Positions 1-11,700 of a stretch of 64,000 bases of DNA are shown here, piece by piece (within the stretch, counting starts at the first letter, position 1; each line of letters opens with the position of its first letter). The notes under the pieces are model-generated. The model was not told the DNA's origin, did no database searches, and saw only the letters and a program-made list of their open reading frames with translations. Source of the DNA: Anolis sagrei (taxonomy: Eukaryota > Chordata > Lepidosauria > Squamata > Anolidae); contig NC_090024.1 in NCBI RefSeq assembly GCF_037176765.1, forward strand, positions 246,352,571-246,416,570. The letters run 5' to 3'. The position numbers and the translations under genes are program-made.

Positions 1-834
1 GAAAAAGAAAGAAAAGAAAGGAAGGAAAAGGAGGGAAGCAGAGTGGAACGACGGGAGAAAGAAAGAAGGAAAGGGGAAAAGGAAGGAAGGAAAGCAAAGA
101 AGTAAAAGTGATAGAAAAAACAAATGGGAAGTGGCGGGGAGAAAAGAGAAAGTAATATAGAAAGAAAGAGAAAAAAGAGAGGGAAGGAGGGAGCAAAGAG
201 TGGGGGAAGAAGAAGGAAGGAAGGAAAGAAAGAATGGAAAGAAGGGGAGGAGGGGGGAGAAAAGAAACTGAGAGGAAGGTAGGTAGGAAAAAGAAAGGAA
301 AGGGGGAGGGGAGAAGGAGAGAAAGAAAAGATGTAGGAGAAAGAGGGAAAGAGGACATAGGAGAAGAGAAAGAAAGAAAGAAAGAAAAGAAGAGGGAAGG
401 AGAAGGGCAGGAGGAAAGTGTGAAAGAAAAAAGTAAAGAGTGGGAAAAAGGAAAGGGAAGAGGGAGGAGAAAGAGAGAAAGATGTAGGAAAAAGAGGGAA
501 GGAGGACACAGAAGGGGTGAAAGAAAGAGAGAAGAGAAGGATGGAGAGGAAGGGAGAGAAGAAGAAAGGAAGGAAGGAAAGAAGGAAGGGAGGGAGGGAA
601 GGAGGAAGGAAGGAAGGAAGGAAGGAAGGAAGGAAGGAAGGAAGGAAGGAGGAAGGAAGGAAGGAAGGAAGGAAGGAAGGAAGGAAGAAAGAAAAAAGCA
701 AGGAAAATGTGGAGTGGGGGAAGAAGGAAAGAAAGAAGTAAGGGAATGTATTAAAAAGAAAGATGAGGGTAGAGAGAAAGTGAGACAAAAAAGAATTTTT
801 GAAAGAGAGAATGGAGAATGGGGAGGGGAAGAAA

Positions 835-874
<40 letters not shown>

Positions 875-1457
875 AATGAAGATGGGAGGAGTGCAGAAAT
901 AAGAGAAAAAAAAGAAAGGAAGGAAAAGGAGGGAAGCAGAGTGGAATGACAGGAGAAGGAAAGAAGGAAAGGGGAAAAGGAAGGAAGGAAAGCAAAGAAG
1001 TAAAAGTGATAGAAAAAACAAATGGGAAGGGGGGGGAGAAAAGAGAAAGTAATATAGAAAGAAAGAAAAGAAAAGAAAAGAAGAGAGAAGGAGAAGGGCA
1101 GGAGGAAAGTGTGAAAGAAAAAAGTAAAGAGTGGGAAAAAGGAAAGGGAAGAGGGAGGGGAGAGAGAGAGAGAGAGAACGATGTAGGAAGAAGAGGGAAG
1201 GAGGACACAGGAGGGGTGAAAGAAAGAGAGAAGAGAGGGATGGAGAGGAAGGGAGAGAAGAAGAAAGAAAGAGGAAGGAAGGAAGGAAGGAAGGAAGGAA
1301 GGAAAAAGCAAGTAAAGTGTGGAGGGGGGGGGATGAGAGAGAAAGAAGGAAAGAAAGAAGCAAGGAAGTGTATTAAAAAGAAAGGGGAGGGAAGAGAGAA
1401 AGTGTGCCAAAAAAGAATCTTTGAAAAGGGAGAATGGAGAATGGGGAGGGGAAGAAA

Positions 1458-1537
<80 letters not shown>

Positions 1538-1941
1538 GAGGAAATGAAGGAAGAAAGGAGGAGTTCAGAAATAAGAAAAAGAAAGAAAAGGAAGGAAGGA
1601 AAAGGAGGGAAGCAGAGTGGAACGACGGGAGAAAAAAAGAAGGAAAGGGGAAAAGGAAGGAAGGAAAGCAAAGAAGTAAAAGTGATAGAAAAAACAAATG
1701 GGAAGGGGAGTGGAGAAAAGAGAAAGTAATATAGAAAGAAAGAGAAAAAAGAGAGGGAAGGAGGGAGCAAAGAGTGGACAAAGAAGAAGGAAGGAAGGAA
1801 AGAAAGAATGGAAAGAAGGGGAGGAGGGGGGAGAAAAGAAACTGAGAGGAAGGTAGGTAGGAAAAAAGAAAGGAAAGGGGGAGGGGAGAAGGAGAGAAAG
1901 AAAAAATGTAGGAGAAAGAGGGAAAGAGGACACAGGAGAAG

Positions 1942-1996
<55 letters not shown>

Positions 1997-3030
1997 AAAG
2001 AAGAGGGAAGGAGAAGGGCAGGAGGAAAGTGTGAAAGAAAAAAGTAAAGAGTGGAAAAAAGAAAGGGAAGAGGGAAGGGAGAAAGAGAAAGAAAGAAAGT
2101 AATATAGAATGAAAAAGAAAAAGAGGGAAGGAGGGAGCAAATAGTGGAGGAAGAAGGAAGGAAGGAAAGAAGGAAGGAAGGAAGGAAGGAAGGAAGGAAG
2201 GAAGGAAGGGGAAGAAGGAGGGGAGAAAACAACAATAAGGAAGAAAGATAGGTAAGAAAAAGAAAGGGAAAAGGGAGGGGAGAAAGAGAGGAAGCAAAGG
2301 AAAGATGTAGGAAAAAGGAGTGGGAAGGAGGGAGTGAAGAGGGGAAGAGTGGGAAGGAGGGAGTGAGGGAAAAAAGAGAAATAAAAGATGTAGGAAAAAG
2401 GGAAGGAGGACACAGGGGAAGAGAAAGAAGGAAAGAAAGTAAAGAAGAAGGAAGGAGAAGGACAGGAGGAAAGTGTGAAAGAAAAAGTAAAGAATAGGAA
2501 AAAGGAAAGGGAAGAGGGAGGGGAGAAAGAAAGCAAAGGAAAGATGTAGGAAAAAGGAGCGGGAAGGAGGGAGTGAAGAGGGGATAAAGAGTTAAGTTTG
2601 GAATGAGGAAAAAAGAGAAAGAAAAAGTGTAGGAAAAAGAGGGAAGGATGACACAGGAGAAGAGAAAGAAAGAAAAGAAGAGGGAAGGAGAAGGACAGGA
2701 GGAAAATGTGAAAGAAAAAAGGAAAGAGTTGGAAAAAGGAAAGAGAAGAGGGAGGGGAGAAAGAGAGAGAGAGAGAGAGATGTAGGAAAAAACAGAAGGA
2801 GGACACAGTAGGAGTGAAAGAAAGAAAGAAGAGAGGGAAGGAGGGAGAGAAAAAGAAAGAAAAAGAAAGGAAGGAAGGAAGGAAGGAAGGAAGGAAGGAA
2901 GGAAGGAAGGAAGGAAGGGAAAAAAAGCAAGGAAAGTGTGAAGAAAGGGGAAGAAAGAAGGAAAGAAAAAAGAAAGGGGAGGGTAGAGAGGAAGTGAGAC
3001 AAAAAAGGAATGTTTGAAAAGAGAGAATGG
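1..3030. repeat. Purine-only (GGAA/GAAA)n satellite-like block with higher-order repeat
   Basis: About 3 kb of the plus strand is almost entirely A and G, made of runs of GGAA, GAAA and GGGA. It is not a plain microsatellite: non-repetitive purine words recur in the same order. The word AAGCAGAGTGGAA lies near 38, 930 and 1609, GTGATAGAAAAAACAAATGG near 107, 1003 and 1680, and the GGTAGGTAGGAAAAA segment near 277 and 1851. This gives a higher-order unit of about 1.57 kb built from sub-blocks of about 0.89 and 0.67 kb. All long open frames across it are low-complexity Lys/Arg/Glu/Gly (or Ser/Phe/Leu/Pro on the other strand) and are not genes. Confidence 0.9.
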
Positions 3031-3465
3031 GGAATGGAACTGGATGTCTCTCCTGCCCCTGAGCTCTTCAACTTCATTGCCTTAGGCTGTGCCTTCCAAA
3101 GAAGGAGGAAGAGGAAGAAGAGAAACTCCACTTCCCAACTGAACTGCTCCTTGCATAGAACGACTTGGACCTGCTCTGCTTGGAAGGCGAAGAGCGATCA
3201 TTGTCCAAGAGGAAGAGCTTCTGGAGTTTGTTTTTGAGTCTGGTTTGGGAAACAATTCCCTTGGGATACTTGACCATCGGGGACTACCATCCGTTTGTGG
3301 AACTGTAAAGCCTGGACAAGTACATGAAAGGACCAGACGGAGCTCATCCTCTCTTAGTGGAAGAAGGAGGTGCTTGTCTTGCCGGAATAAACAGATTCAC
3401 CACCAGACTCGCGTCTTGCCAGTGATGTTCCCATGAATGGACAAGGCAGAGGTTAGGACCAATCT
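3031..3465. other. Unassigned spacer between purine block and CR1
   Basis: Sequence of normal composition with an AATAAA at about 3386. No family or coding exon could be assigned. It may be an old repeat end. Confidence 0.4.
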
Positions 3466-4905
3466 TAGAATCCTAGAACCAAAGAGTTGGAAGAGACCTC
3501 CTGGGCCATCCAGTCCAACCCCATTCTGCCAAGAAGCAGGAATATTGCATTCAAATCACCCCTGACAGATGGCCATCCAGCCTCTGTTTCAAAGTCTCCA
3601 AAGAAGGAGCCTCCACCACACTCAGGGGCAGAGAGTTCCATTGCTGAACGGCTCTCACAGTCAGGAAGTTCTTCCTAATGTTCAGATGGAATCTCCTCTC
3701 TTGGAGTTTGAAGCCATTGTTCCATTGCGTCCTAGTCTCCAGGGAAGCAGGAAACAAGCTTGCTCCCTCCTCCTTATGACTTCCTCTCACATATTTATAC
3801 ATGACTATCATATCTCTTCTTATCCTTCTCTTCTTCAGGCTAAACATGCCCAGCTCTTTAAGCTGCTCCTCATAGGGCTTGTTCTCCAGACCCTTGATCA
3901 TTTTGGTCGCCCTCCTCTGGACACATTCCAGCTTGTCGATATCTCTCTTCAATTGTGGTGCCCAGAATTGGACACAATATTCCAGGTGTGGTCTAATCAA
4001 GGCGGAATAGAGCATGGGGAGCATGACTTCCCTGGATCTAGACACTAGGCTCCTCTTGATGCAGGCCAACATCCCATTGGCTTTTTTTGCCGCCACATCA
4101 CATTCCTGGCTCATCTTTAACTTGTTGTCCACGAGGACTCCAAGATTTTTTCCACACGTTCTGCTCTCGAGCCAGGCATCATCGTCCCCCATTCTGTCTC
4201 TTTGCATTTTGTTTTTCCTGCCAAAGTGGAGTATCTTGCATTTGTCACTGTTGAACTTCCTTTTGTTAGTTTTGGTCCTTCATCTCTCTAATCTGTCAAG
4301 ATCGTTTTGAATCCTGCTCCTGTCCTCTGGACTATTGGCTATCCCTCCCAATTTGGTGTCGTCTGCAAACTTGATGATCATGCCTTCTAACCCTTCATCT
4401 AAGTCATTAATAAAGATGTTGAACAGGACCGGGCCCAGGACGGAACCCTGCGGCACTCCGCTCGTCACTTCTTTCCAAGATGAAGAGGAAGCATTAGTGA
4501 GCACTCTCTGTGTTCGTCCACTTAACCAATTACAGATCCACCTCACCGTAGTTTTGCCTAGCCCACATTGGACTAGTTTCCTTGCCAGAAGGTCATGGGG
4601 GACCTTGTCAAAGAAGGCCTTCCTGAAATCCAGACACGCCACATCCACGGCATCATTCCCCGCATCTACCCAGCTTGTAACTCTATCGAAGAAAGAGATC
4701 AGATTAGTCTGGCATGACTTGTTTTTGATAAATCCATGTTGACTCTTAGCGATGACCGCATTTCTTTCTAAGTGTTTGCAGACCGCTTCCTTAACAATCT
4801 TTTCCAGAATCTTGCCCGGTATCGACGTGAGGCTGACCGGACGGTAGTTGTTTGGGTCATCCTTTTTTCCCTTCTTGAAGATTGGGACCACATTGGCCTT
4901 TTAGC
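3466..4905 (-). mobile_element. CR1 LINE, 5'-truncated, RT domain to 3' end
   Basis: Read on the minus strand this runs from the reverse transcriptase core ([20 protein letters not shown], then [20 protein letters not shown] and the FADDTKL active-site box) to the conserved C-terminus ([20 protein letters not shown]) and the CR1 3' tail with GATTCTAAG-like octamers. The frame is broken between about 4207 and 4280, so this is a dead copy. It lacks the endonuclease and ORF1. Confidence 0.9.
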
Positions 4906-5125
4906 CCTTCATCTCAGTCATGAATGAAGATCCTGAAGAGGACCAGAGCCAGGACGGATTCCTGCGGATGGCACTCCACTTGTCACTTCTTTCCAGGATG
5001 AAGAGGAAGCCTTGGGGCGAATCACCCTCTGGGTTCGTCCATTTAACCAATTACACATCCACCAAACCGTAGTTTTGCCTCGCCCACATTGGACTAGTTT
5101 CCTTGCCAGAAGGTCGTGGGGGACC
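4906..5125 (-). mobile_element. CR1 LINE internal RT fragment
   Basis: A second partial copy of the CR1 RT palm region (the part around SGVPQG and NWLNGRTQ) directly abuts the preceding copy. It has neither the 3' tail nor the 5' part. Confidence 0.8.
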
Positions 5126-5817
5126 CCAAAGGTGGGAATTCAGTATAGACCCAGTTTTGGTAATTGAGAAATCATCAAGGTAGCCAAGGGCAAAAGGGCA
5201 TCTTCTCTTGTCTCAAAGGCCAAGGTGGGCCAACTTCCTGAGCTGATTAAAAGGCAACACAGGAGCCAAACATTTAAAGAGTTGTCATGCAAACAGTGGA
5301 ATTGATATATTTTTTGTTGCTTGGGGACAGGACTTGCAGCAGGAGCTTGGAATGTCAGAAAAAAGAAAGGGTGAGAAGTACTTTGGGGAAGCGGATGTTA
5401 AGGGGCACAATCGTTCTTGGCACAAGTTCTCTTCCTGAGAACGAGTGGAGGCCTTCTTGTCTGAAATGAGTCATTCACTCATCATTTTTCAAGGAAGTCA
5501 AAATGTTAAAGTAAAAGACAACGTAATTGAGAACTTCAACCGAGCTTCCTCTTTGTTCCTCTGATGTTGACATTGGGCAAAGTTCATGACTTCTTCTGTA
5601 AAATTTGTCACCAGTCTACCACCCCTGCCTTTGCTGTGGCTTCTTGTTCCTTCCTGTTGAGGGAAGGATTTGACGTAGGGTTCAATTACACTGCAGAATT
5701 TGTCTAGTTTTATACAACTTGAACTGCCATGGCTCTATGTTATGGAGTCCAAGGTCATTCGCTTTCTCTGCCTAGAGAGCTGAGGGCTCGCTTAACCTCC
5801 AGTCGTCTTTATAGATA
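5126..5817. other. Intergenic, nothing recognised
   Basis: No exon, RNA gene or repeat family could be assigned on either strand in this stretch. Confidence 0.4.
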
Positions 5818-5996
5818 GAATCATAGAATCATAGAATCAAAGAGTTGGAAGAGACCTCATGGGCCATCCAGTCCAACCCCATTCTGCCAAGAAGCAGGAA
5901 AATCGCATTCAAATCACCCCTGACAGATGGCCATCCAGCCTCTGTTTAAAAGCTTCCAAAGAAGGAGCCTCCACTACACTCGGGGGCAGAGAGTGA
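5818..5996 (-). mobile_element. CR1 LINE 3' end fragment
   Basis: Starts with three GAATCATA octamers (the CR1 tail in reverse) and covers only the last ~170 bp. It sits head to head with the plus-strand CR1 that follows. Confidence 0.88.
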
Positions 5997-7489
5997 TCCC
6001 CAACACTCCAATTTTAAAATGTATTTGAGAGTTCTTGGAGAACGGGAGAAGTTCCAGCAGATTGGAGGAGGGCCAATGTGGTCCCAATCTTCAAGAAGGG
6101 AAAAAAGGATGACCCAAACAATGACCAATGTCCGGTCAGCCTCACGTCGATACCAGGCAAGATTCTGGAGAAGATTGTCAAGGAAGTGGTCTGCAAACAC
6201 TTAGAAACAAATGCGGTCATCGCTAATAGTCAACATGGATTTATCAAAAACAAGTCTTGCCAGACTCATCTGATCTCTTTTTTCAATAGAGTTACAAGCT
6301 GGGTAGATGCAGGGAATGCCGTGGATGGAGTGTACCTGGATTTCAGGAAGGCCTTCTTCGACAAGGTCCCCCATGACCTTCTGGCAAGGAAACTAGTCCA
6401 ATGTGGGCGAGGCAAAACTATGGTGAGGTGGATCTGGAATTGGTTAAATGGACGAACCCAGAGGGTGATTCTCCCCAATACTTCCTCTTCATCCTGGAAA
6501 GAAGTGACGAGTGGAGTGCCACAAGCAGGGTTTCGTCCTGGGCCCAGTCCTGTTCAACATCTTTATTAATTACTTAGATGAAGGGCTAGAAGGCAGGATC
6601 ATCAAGTTTGCAGACGACACCAAATTGGGAGGGAGAGCCAAGACTCCAGAGGACAGGAGCAGGATTCAACGGGATCTTGACAGATTAGAGAGATGATGGG
6701 CCCAAACTAACAAAATGAAGTTCAGCAGTGACAAATACAAGATACTCCACTTAGGCAGGAAAAACAAAATGCAAAGATACAGAATAGGGGACGATGCCTG
6801 GCTCGAGAGCAGTACGTGTGGAAAAGATTTTGGAGTCCTCATGGACAACAAGTTAAACATGAGCCAACAATGTGATGTGGCGGCAAAAAAAGCCAATGGG
6901 ATTTTGGTCTGCATCAATAGGAGCCAAGTGTCTAGATCTAGGGAAGTCATGCTCCCCATGCTCTATTCTGCTTTGGTTAGACCACACCTGGAATATTGTG
7001 TCCGATTATAGGCACCACAATTCAAGAGAGATATCGACAAGCTGGAATGTGTCCAGAGGAGGGCGACTAAAATGATCAAGGGTCTGAAGAACAAGTCCTA
7101 TGAGGAGCGGCTTAAGGAGCTGGGCATATTTAGCTTGAAGAAGAGAAGAATGAGAGGAGATATGATAGCCATGTATAAATATGTGAGAGGAAGCCAGCTT
7201 GTTTTCTGCTTCCCTGGAGACTAGGACGCAATGGAACAATGGCTTCAAACTACAAGAGAGGAGATTCTATCTGAACATGAGGAAGAACTTCCTGACTGTG
7301 AGAGCCGTTCAGCAGTGGAACTCTCTGCCCCGGAGTGTGGTGGAGGTTCCTTCTTTGGAAGCTTTTAAACAGAGGCTGGATGGCCATCTGTCAGGGGTGA
7401 TTTGAATGTAATTTTCCTGCTTCTTGGCAGAATGGGGTTGGACTGGATGGTCCACCAGGTTTCTTCCAACTCTAGGATTCTATGATTCT
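5997..7489 (+). mobile_element. CR1 LINE, 5'-truncated, RT domain to 3' end
   Basis: Runs from the RT start ([14 protein letters not shown]) through FADDTKL to the tail ATTCTATGATTCTA. The frame shifts several times (breaks near 6560, 6700, 7010 and 7195), so it is inactive. Confidence 0.9.
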
Positions 7490-7934
7490 AATTATTTTGA
7501 AACATTGTATTGTTTTATTTTTAAGAAGACAAGTTAGTTGTGCAAAATGTAATTATGCAAAATGTAGCAGTTTGGTCAACCATTCATTTACAGATGGAGT
7601 AATCCTTGTGTTTCTTGAAACAGCGCTGAGTGAATATGTAGTTCCAGTTGCAAAATTTGAAACCCTTTTTGTACTCTGTGTTGTGAATTGCAAAGGCATC
7701 AGTTGCAAAAGACCCATTTGCAAGGAACTGTGCCCCAATATTTTGTGTTCTAAAACCTCCAAATGAAGTCTATTGCCAAAATACATAATTGCCATACTGT
7801 TTTATGCATTTCCTGTCTTCCAACTCTATTCACTCAAAGGGATAATTAAAAGAAGAGGTATCATTTTCAGGCATTTCCTTAAATCTTTAATTCCCTAAAA
7901 AAAATTAGGTATTTTATTAGACACGTATTAATAA
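7490..7934. other. Intergenic, nothing recognised
   Basis: AT-rich sequence with no supported gene or repeat call. Confidence 0.4.
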
Positions 7935-8013
7935 TTGTATTGTCGAAGGCTTTCAAGGCCAGAATCACTGGGTTGTTGTAGGTTTTTTCGGGCTATATGT
8001 CCATATTCTAGAG

Positions 8014-8291
8014 CAGGCATAGGGAACCTTCGGCTCTCCAGCTGTGGTGGACTTCAACTCCCACAATTCCTTGAGGCTCGGCATTCGCCCCAAAGGCTTA
8101 CCTTGGCCCAACGAGGTTTGTTTGGCTCTTTTTCATGGAAGACGGGCAGCAAAGGGGGAGAGACGAGCGTAACGTAGAGCCAAACAAACCTCGTTGGGCC
8201 AAGGTAAGCCTTTGGGGTGAATGACGAGCCTCAAGGAATTGTGGGAGTTGAAGTCCACCACACCTGGAGAGCCGAAGGTTCCTGACCCCTG
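8014..8291. mobile_element. Palindromic hAT-type MITE
   Basis: Termini are CAGGCATAGGGAACCTTCGG at the left and a near inverse copy ending GACCCCTG at the right. Nearly the whole 278 bp is an inverted repeat around 8130-8160. It is flanked by a perfect 8-bp duplication TTCTAGAG (8006-8013 and 8292-8299), the size made by hAT transposases. It is non-coding. Confidence 0.85.
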
Positions 8292-8365
8292 TTCTAGAGG
8301 CATTTTCTCCTGACGTTTTGCCTGCATCTATGGCAAGCATCCTCAGAGGTAGTGAGCTCTCATTA

Positions 8366-8406
8366 CCTCTGAGGATGCTTGCCATAGATGCAGGTGAAAC
8401 GTCAGG
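8366..8406 (+). ncRNA. Hammerhead-ribozyme-like motif in PLE terminal repeat
   Basis: In order: CCT, CTGAGGA, one unpaired T, GCTTGC, a 7-nt loop, GCAGGT, GAAAC, GTC, AGG. GCTTGC pairs with GCAGGT (helix II), CCT pairs with AGG (helix I), and ACGT is self-complementary, as expected for a loopless helix III that can only form between two molecules. The extra T after CTGAGGA departs from the canonical core. Activity is not shown. Confidence 0.5.
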
Positions 8407-8462
8407 AGAAAATGCCTCTAGAACATGGCCATATAGCCTGAAAAAACCTACAACAACCCAAT

Positions 8463-8621
8463 GTTCTGAATGCCTCCCCCGGGCCAATGCTGAGGAGATT
8501 TCTATGTGCCCTTTCTTTCTGGAGAAGAAAGAGACCTTGGAGATCCTTAGGGAAAGAAGACCACCTCTTTCAGGTTAGACAAAAATGCGTCCAGACTCTT
8601 GAAGCGTAGAGGAATGCTGCA
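8463..8621. other. Downstream flank of gene A
   Basis: Short non-repetitive stretch between the PLE and the gene A polyadenylation site. Nothing else is seen. Confidence 0.4.
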
Positions 8622-8627
8622 TTTATT
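8622..8627 (-). terminator. Gene A polyadenylation signal AATAAA
   Basis: TTTATT on the plus strand, reading AATAAA on the minus strand, about 150 bp after the gene A stop. Its surroundings (CAATAAATGCA) match the corresponding site of gene B. Confidence 0.75.
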
Positions 8628-8774
8628 GGCAAGGGAAGCAGTAAAGGGACCATAAATGAGGCAAATTGGGATGGTGCAGAATTTGGGCTCTCTTGGAGAA
8701 GGAGAGATGGGCAGAGGAGCTCCTGACTGACATCTTGAGTGGTCACGATCCACAGATCGAGGCTTCCTTCAAGC

Positions 8775-8779
8775 TCAAC
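8775..8779 (-). CDS. Gene A exon 3 (coding part): Gly-stop
   Basis: After the acceptor TTTTCACAG the exon reads GTTGA. With the G carried over from exon 2 this gives GGT TGA. The rest of the exon is 3' UTR down to about 8600. Gene B's last exon has the same logic (GGG TGA) and similar UTR sequence. Confidence 0.75.
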
Positions 8780-11700
8780 CTGTGAAAAGAAAAGAGTCAG
8801 AGACAGGAGGAGGAAGCAGGGCGAGACCCACAGAAGCACAAAACCTCCAGTCATTCTTAGAGTTCTACAGATCCCACCTTTGCTATTTCCGTCTTCTCCA
8901 AAGTGATGAAATTATGTCAGTAGACTTTCCCCTGAACATATAAGTCATGAGAGCTTTTGGATGATTCACTTCAGGCTGCCCCATAACATTTCCTCTCAAA
9001 ACTATCTTAAAGGGAAGTTTTCTGAGGACCTATCTGTTCTGTCGCGTGTTGGGCCTGTAATAATCATCTTTTGAATAGGACATACACTTTGTGCCCAGCG
9101 GGAAGCCAGGGCGCCTCAATAGAGAGGCCCTTAAGGATTTTCCTATACAACAGTCTTTAAAAGGCTTGAAAGGTTTAACAAAGTCCTTTATTATTGAACA
9201 AATTAAACAAGTACTTCTCAGGTCTTCAATGAATCATAGAATCAAGGAGTTGGAAGAGACCTCATGGGCCATCCAGTCCAACCCCATTCTGCCAAGAAGC
9301 AGGAATATTGCATTCAAATCACCCCTGACAAATGGTCATCCAGCCTCTGCTTAAAAGCTTCCAAAGGAGCAGCCTCCACCACACTCCGGGGCAGAGAGTT
9401 CCACTGCTGAACGGCTCTCACAGTCAGGAAGTTCTTTCTAATGTTCAGACAAATGCTTTGAATCAACTGGTGGCTTACTTAGTCTTGTCCACAAGGGACA
9501 GGCAACTGTCTTCATTAACTGTTCCTTCTCTTTAAGAGGAAAACCCCTTTTTTAACCTCTCCCGGGCTGTCCACTATCTAGGCTTTGCTGATGTGAGTTC
9601 TACTACCGGATCCAAACTGCTTCTTGGGCACCGAGTAGACCTACCAGTCAAGGCTTGTAAATTCTCCAGCTGGAGTTCTTTGGGTCTGTAAAACTGTTTT
9701 CCCCCGGAATTTCTTCAGAAACTTTAGGGCTGTTTCCCTCAGATGCTGTAAGGCTGAGAGGCTGTAAGCTCCCAGTCAGAGCTTTGGGACCTTTCCCCCG
9801 GAAATTCTTAAGAAATGAAGCTTTTCTGCAGGTGAAGGTGGTCCACGTCCTATAGCTTATTTTCCTTCTGTAAGACTGAACTAAAAATGGCTCCCTCTCC
9901 TCCCAGGGCCCTGGGGAAAGGGGCGGAACCAAACTTAACAATGATAGACAGGTGGCTAGCCCTATGACTACAAACCAAGGGTAGTCACCTTTTTGCAAAA
10001 CCCCTGAAACCTTGGAATGCATGTAGACATTTAATAGAAAGAAAATGAAGTTGGAGCTCTTGGTACAGCCGTACCAGCACACTATCAGATCCACTGGAGA
10101 AAAACAAGTAGGGATGCTATTAGAGAGTCAGAGATTCTTGGGTGGGGTCTGGAGTCCATCCCATCTCTGTTCCCCTTGAGCCCAAAAGACATCTCTTCCT
10201 GCAGGGAGATTGGGGTTCACATACTTGGCAGAGGGAAGGGGGGATTTGGAATTGCATCATTAGCTGATGCTCCCACATGCCCCCTACACCACCCTAACCC
10301 AACATGACCCCAGGAAGAATATGGCAAAGGAAACTTAGCAGCCCAAGAGGAGAGGGAGCTGGACATCAAAGAAGGATGGCCTGTTATTAGTGGGAAGGTA
10401 GCTTCCCTGGTTCTAAAGCAGATACCTGTGGCCCTGCAGGGACTCCAGAGCAAAAGAAAGGGACTCACCCTTGATAGGATCCATGCAGGATGCTGAACAT
10501 CCATATCTGCAACACTTCTGTGGCCCAGGGCATTCAGAATCTGAAGAGCACAGCAAACCACAGTGTGTTACCACGCCTGGAGGTGGATCTGGCGATGGGC
10601 ATCTCCCGGGCTTTACTGGAAAGGGGAACAAATACAAAAACTCTGAGACATCCCTCCCCAAAGGGCCAAGGAGCTATGTATTGTCGAAGGCTTTCATGGC
10701 CAGAATCACTGGGTTGTTGTGGGTTTTTCGGGCTATATGGCCATGTTCTAGAGGCATTCTCTCCTGACGTTTCACCTGTATCTATGGCAAGCACCCTCAG
10801 AGGTAGGATGCTTGCCATAGATGCGGGCGAAACATCAGGAGAAAATGCCTCTAGAACATGGCCATATAGCCAGAAAAAACCCACAACAACTCGGCCAAGT
10901 AGATGTTCTTCTGCGTCCTGGCATTTCCAGGGTGATAATGGCAACATTTATTATTATTTATTTACATTATTTATGTCCTGCCCAAATCAGCCCGCAGGCA
11001 ACTCAGGGCGGTCCGCATATTGGCACAATTCGATGCCATCAATACATACATTCAAAGAGCAAAAACAATTAAGTGCATTTAGCTATATCCTCTCGTTCCA
11101 ATCCTCATCCGTTTCATCGTCTTGGCCATTCCTGGGTCATTCTCCATCTCAAGCTTGACTATTTATTCCAGGGTTTCATATGCTTGCTCGAAGAGCCAGG
11201 TTTTTACTTTCTTCCGAAAAGTCAGGAGGGAGGGGGCTGATCTAATATCCCTAGGCAGGGAGTTCCACAGCCGAGGGGCCACCACAGAGAAGGCCCTGTC
11301 CCTCGTCCCGGCCAAGCGTGGGGACACTCTTTCCCTTCCAAGTCGAATGAGCTTTTGGGCTCTGATCCCAGCAAAGCACACCTCTTTGCCTTGTCTCCGT
11401 TCTTCCATATCCCTATTAAGACCAGTCAGGGACTTTTCACAGGAGGCAGGCCAACTGACATGGATCATTGCTATCACATGATGCCATGTTGGCACTATTT
11501 CAAACTGCCTTCTCCCCACAATCTTTCCTTCCCTCAATTTTGACAGGTAAAACCCATCCATGGCTCCCCCCACCACTACTTTTGCTTCTGTGCCAGGAGT
11601 AATGTGACATCAGCAGAAGGGATTCCTCTGTAAGGAACCAGAGCAACTACTACTTGATGCCTAGGAGACAATAGTAAGGGTGGCTGTGGTTCCCCTGGAA

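Larger units (their letters stand above)
7936..8462. mobile_element. Foldback Penelope-like element (PLE) terminal repeats, split by a MITE
   Basis: The plus arm starts GTATTGTCGAAGGCTTTC and the copy ends with its own reverse complement. The two arms meet near 8353 (CAGAGGTAGTGAGC / ATTACCTCTG). No coding region remains. Each arm holds a hammerhead-like motif. A hAT-like MITE interrupts the left arm at a TTCTAGAG site. Confidence 0.8.

Noticed and set aside
234-2806. Long open frames (up to 494 codons) rich in Lys/Arg/Glu/Gly or Phe/Leu/Ser/Pro
   Set aside because: Low-complexity translation of the purine-only satellite on either strand. No start context, domain or codon bias.
5818-7489. 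Twin-priming inversion of one CR1
   Set aside because: The minus piece covers the same 3' end as the plus piece, so the two parts overlap. Twin priming would give adjacent, non-overlapping segments.
10217-10468. Downstream continuation of the gene A WAP exon as a longer exon
   Set aside because: A good GTGAGT donor follows MDPIK and the last exon joins in phase. Reading through gives no known sequence.
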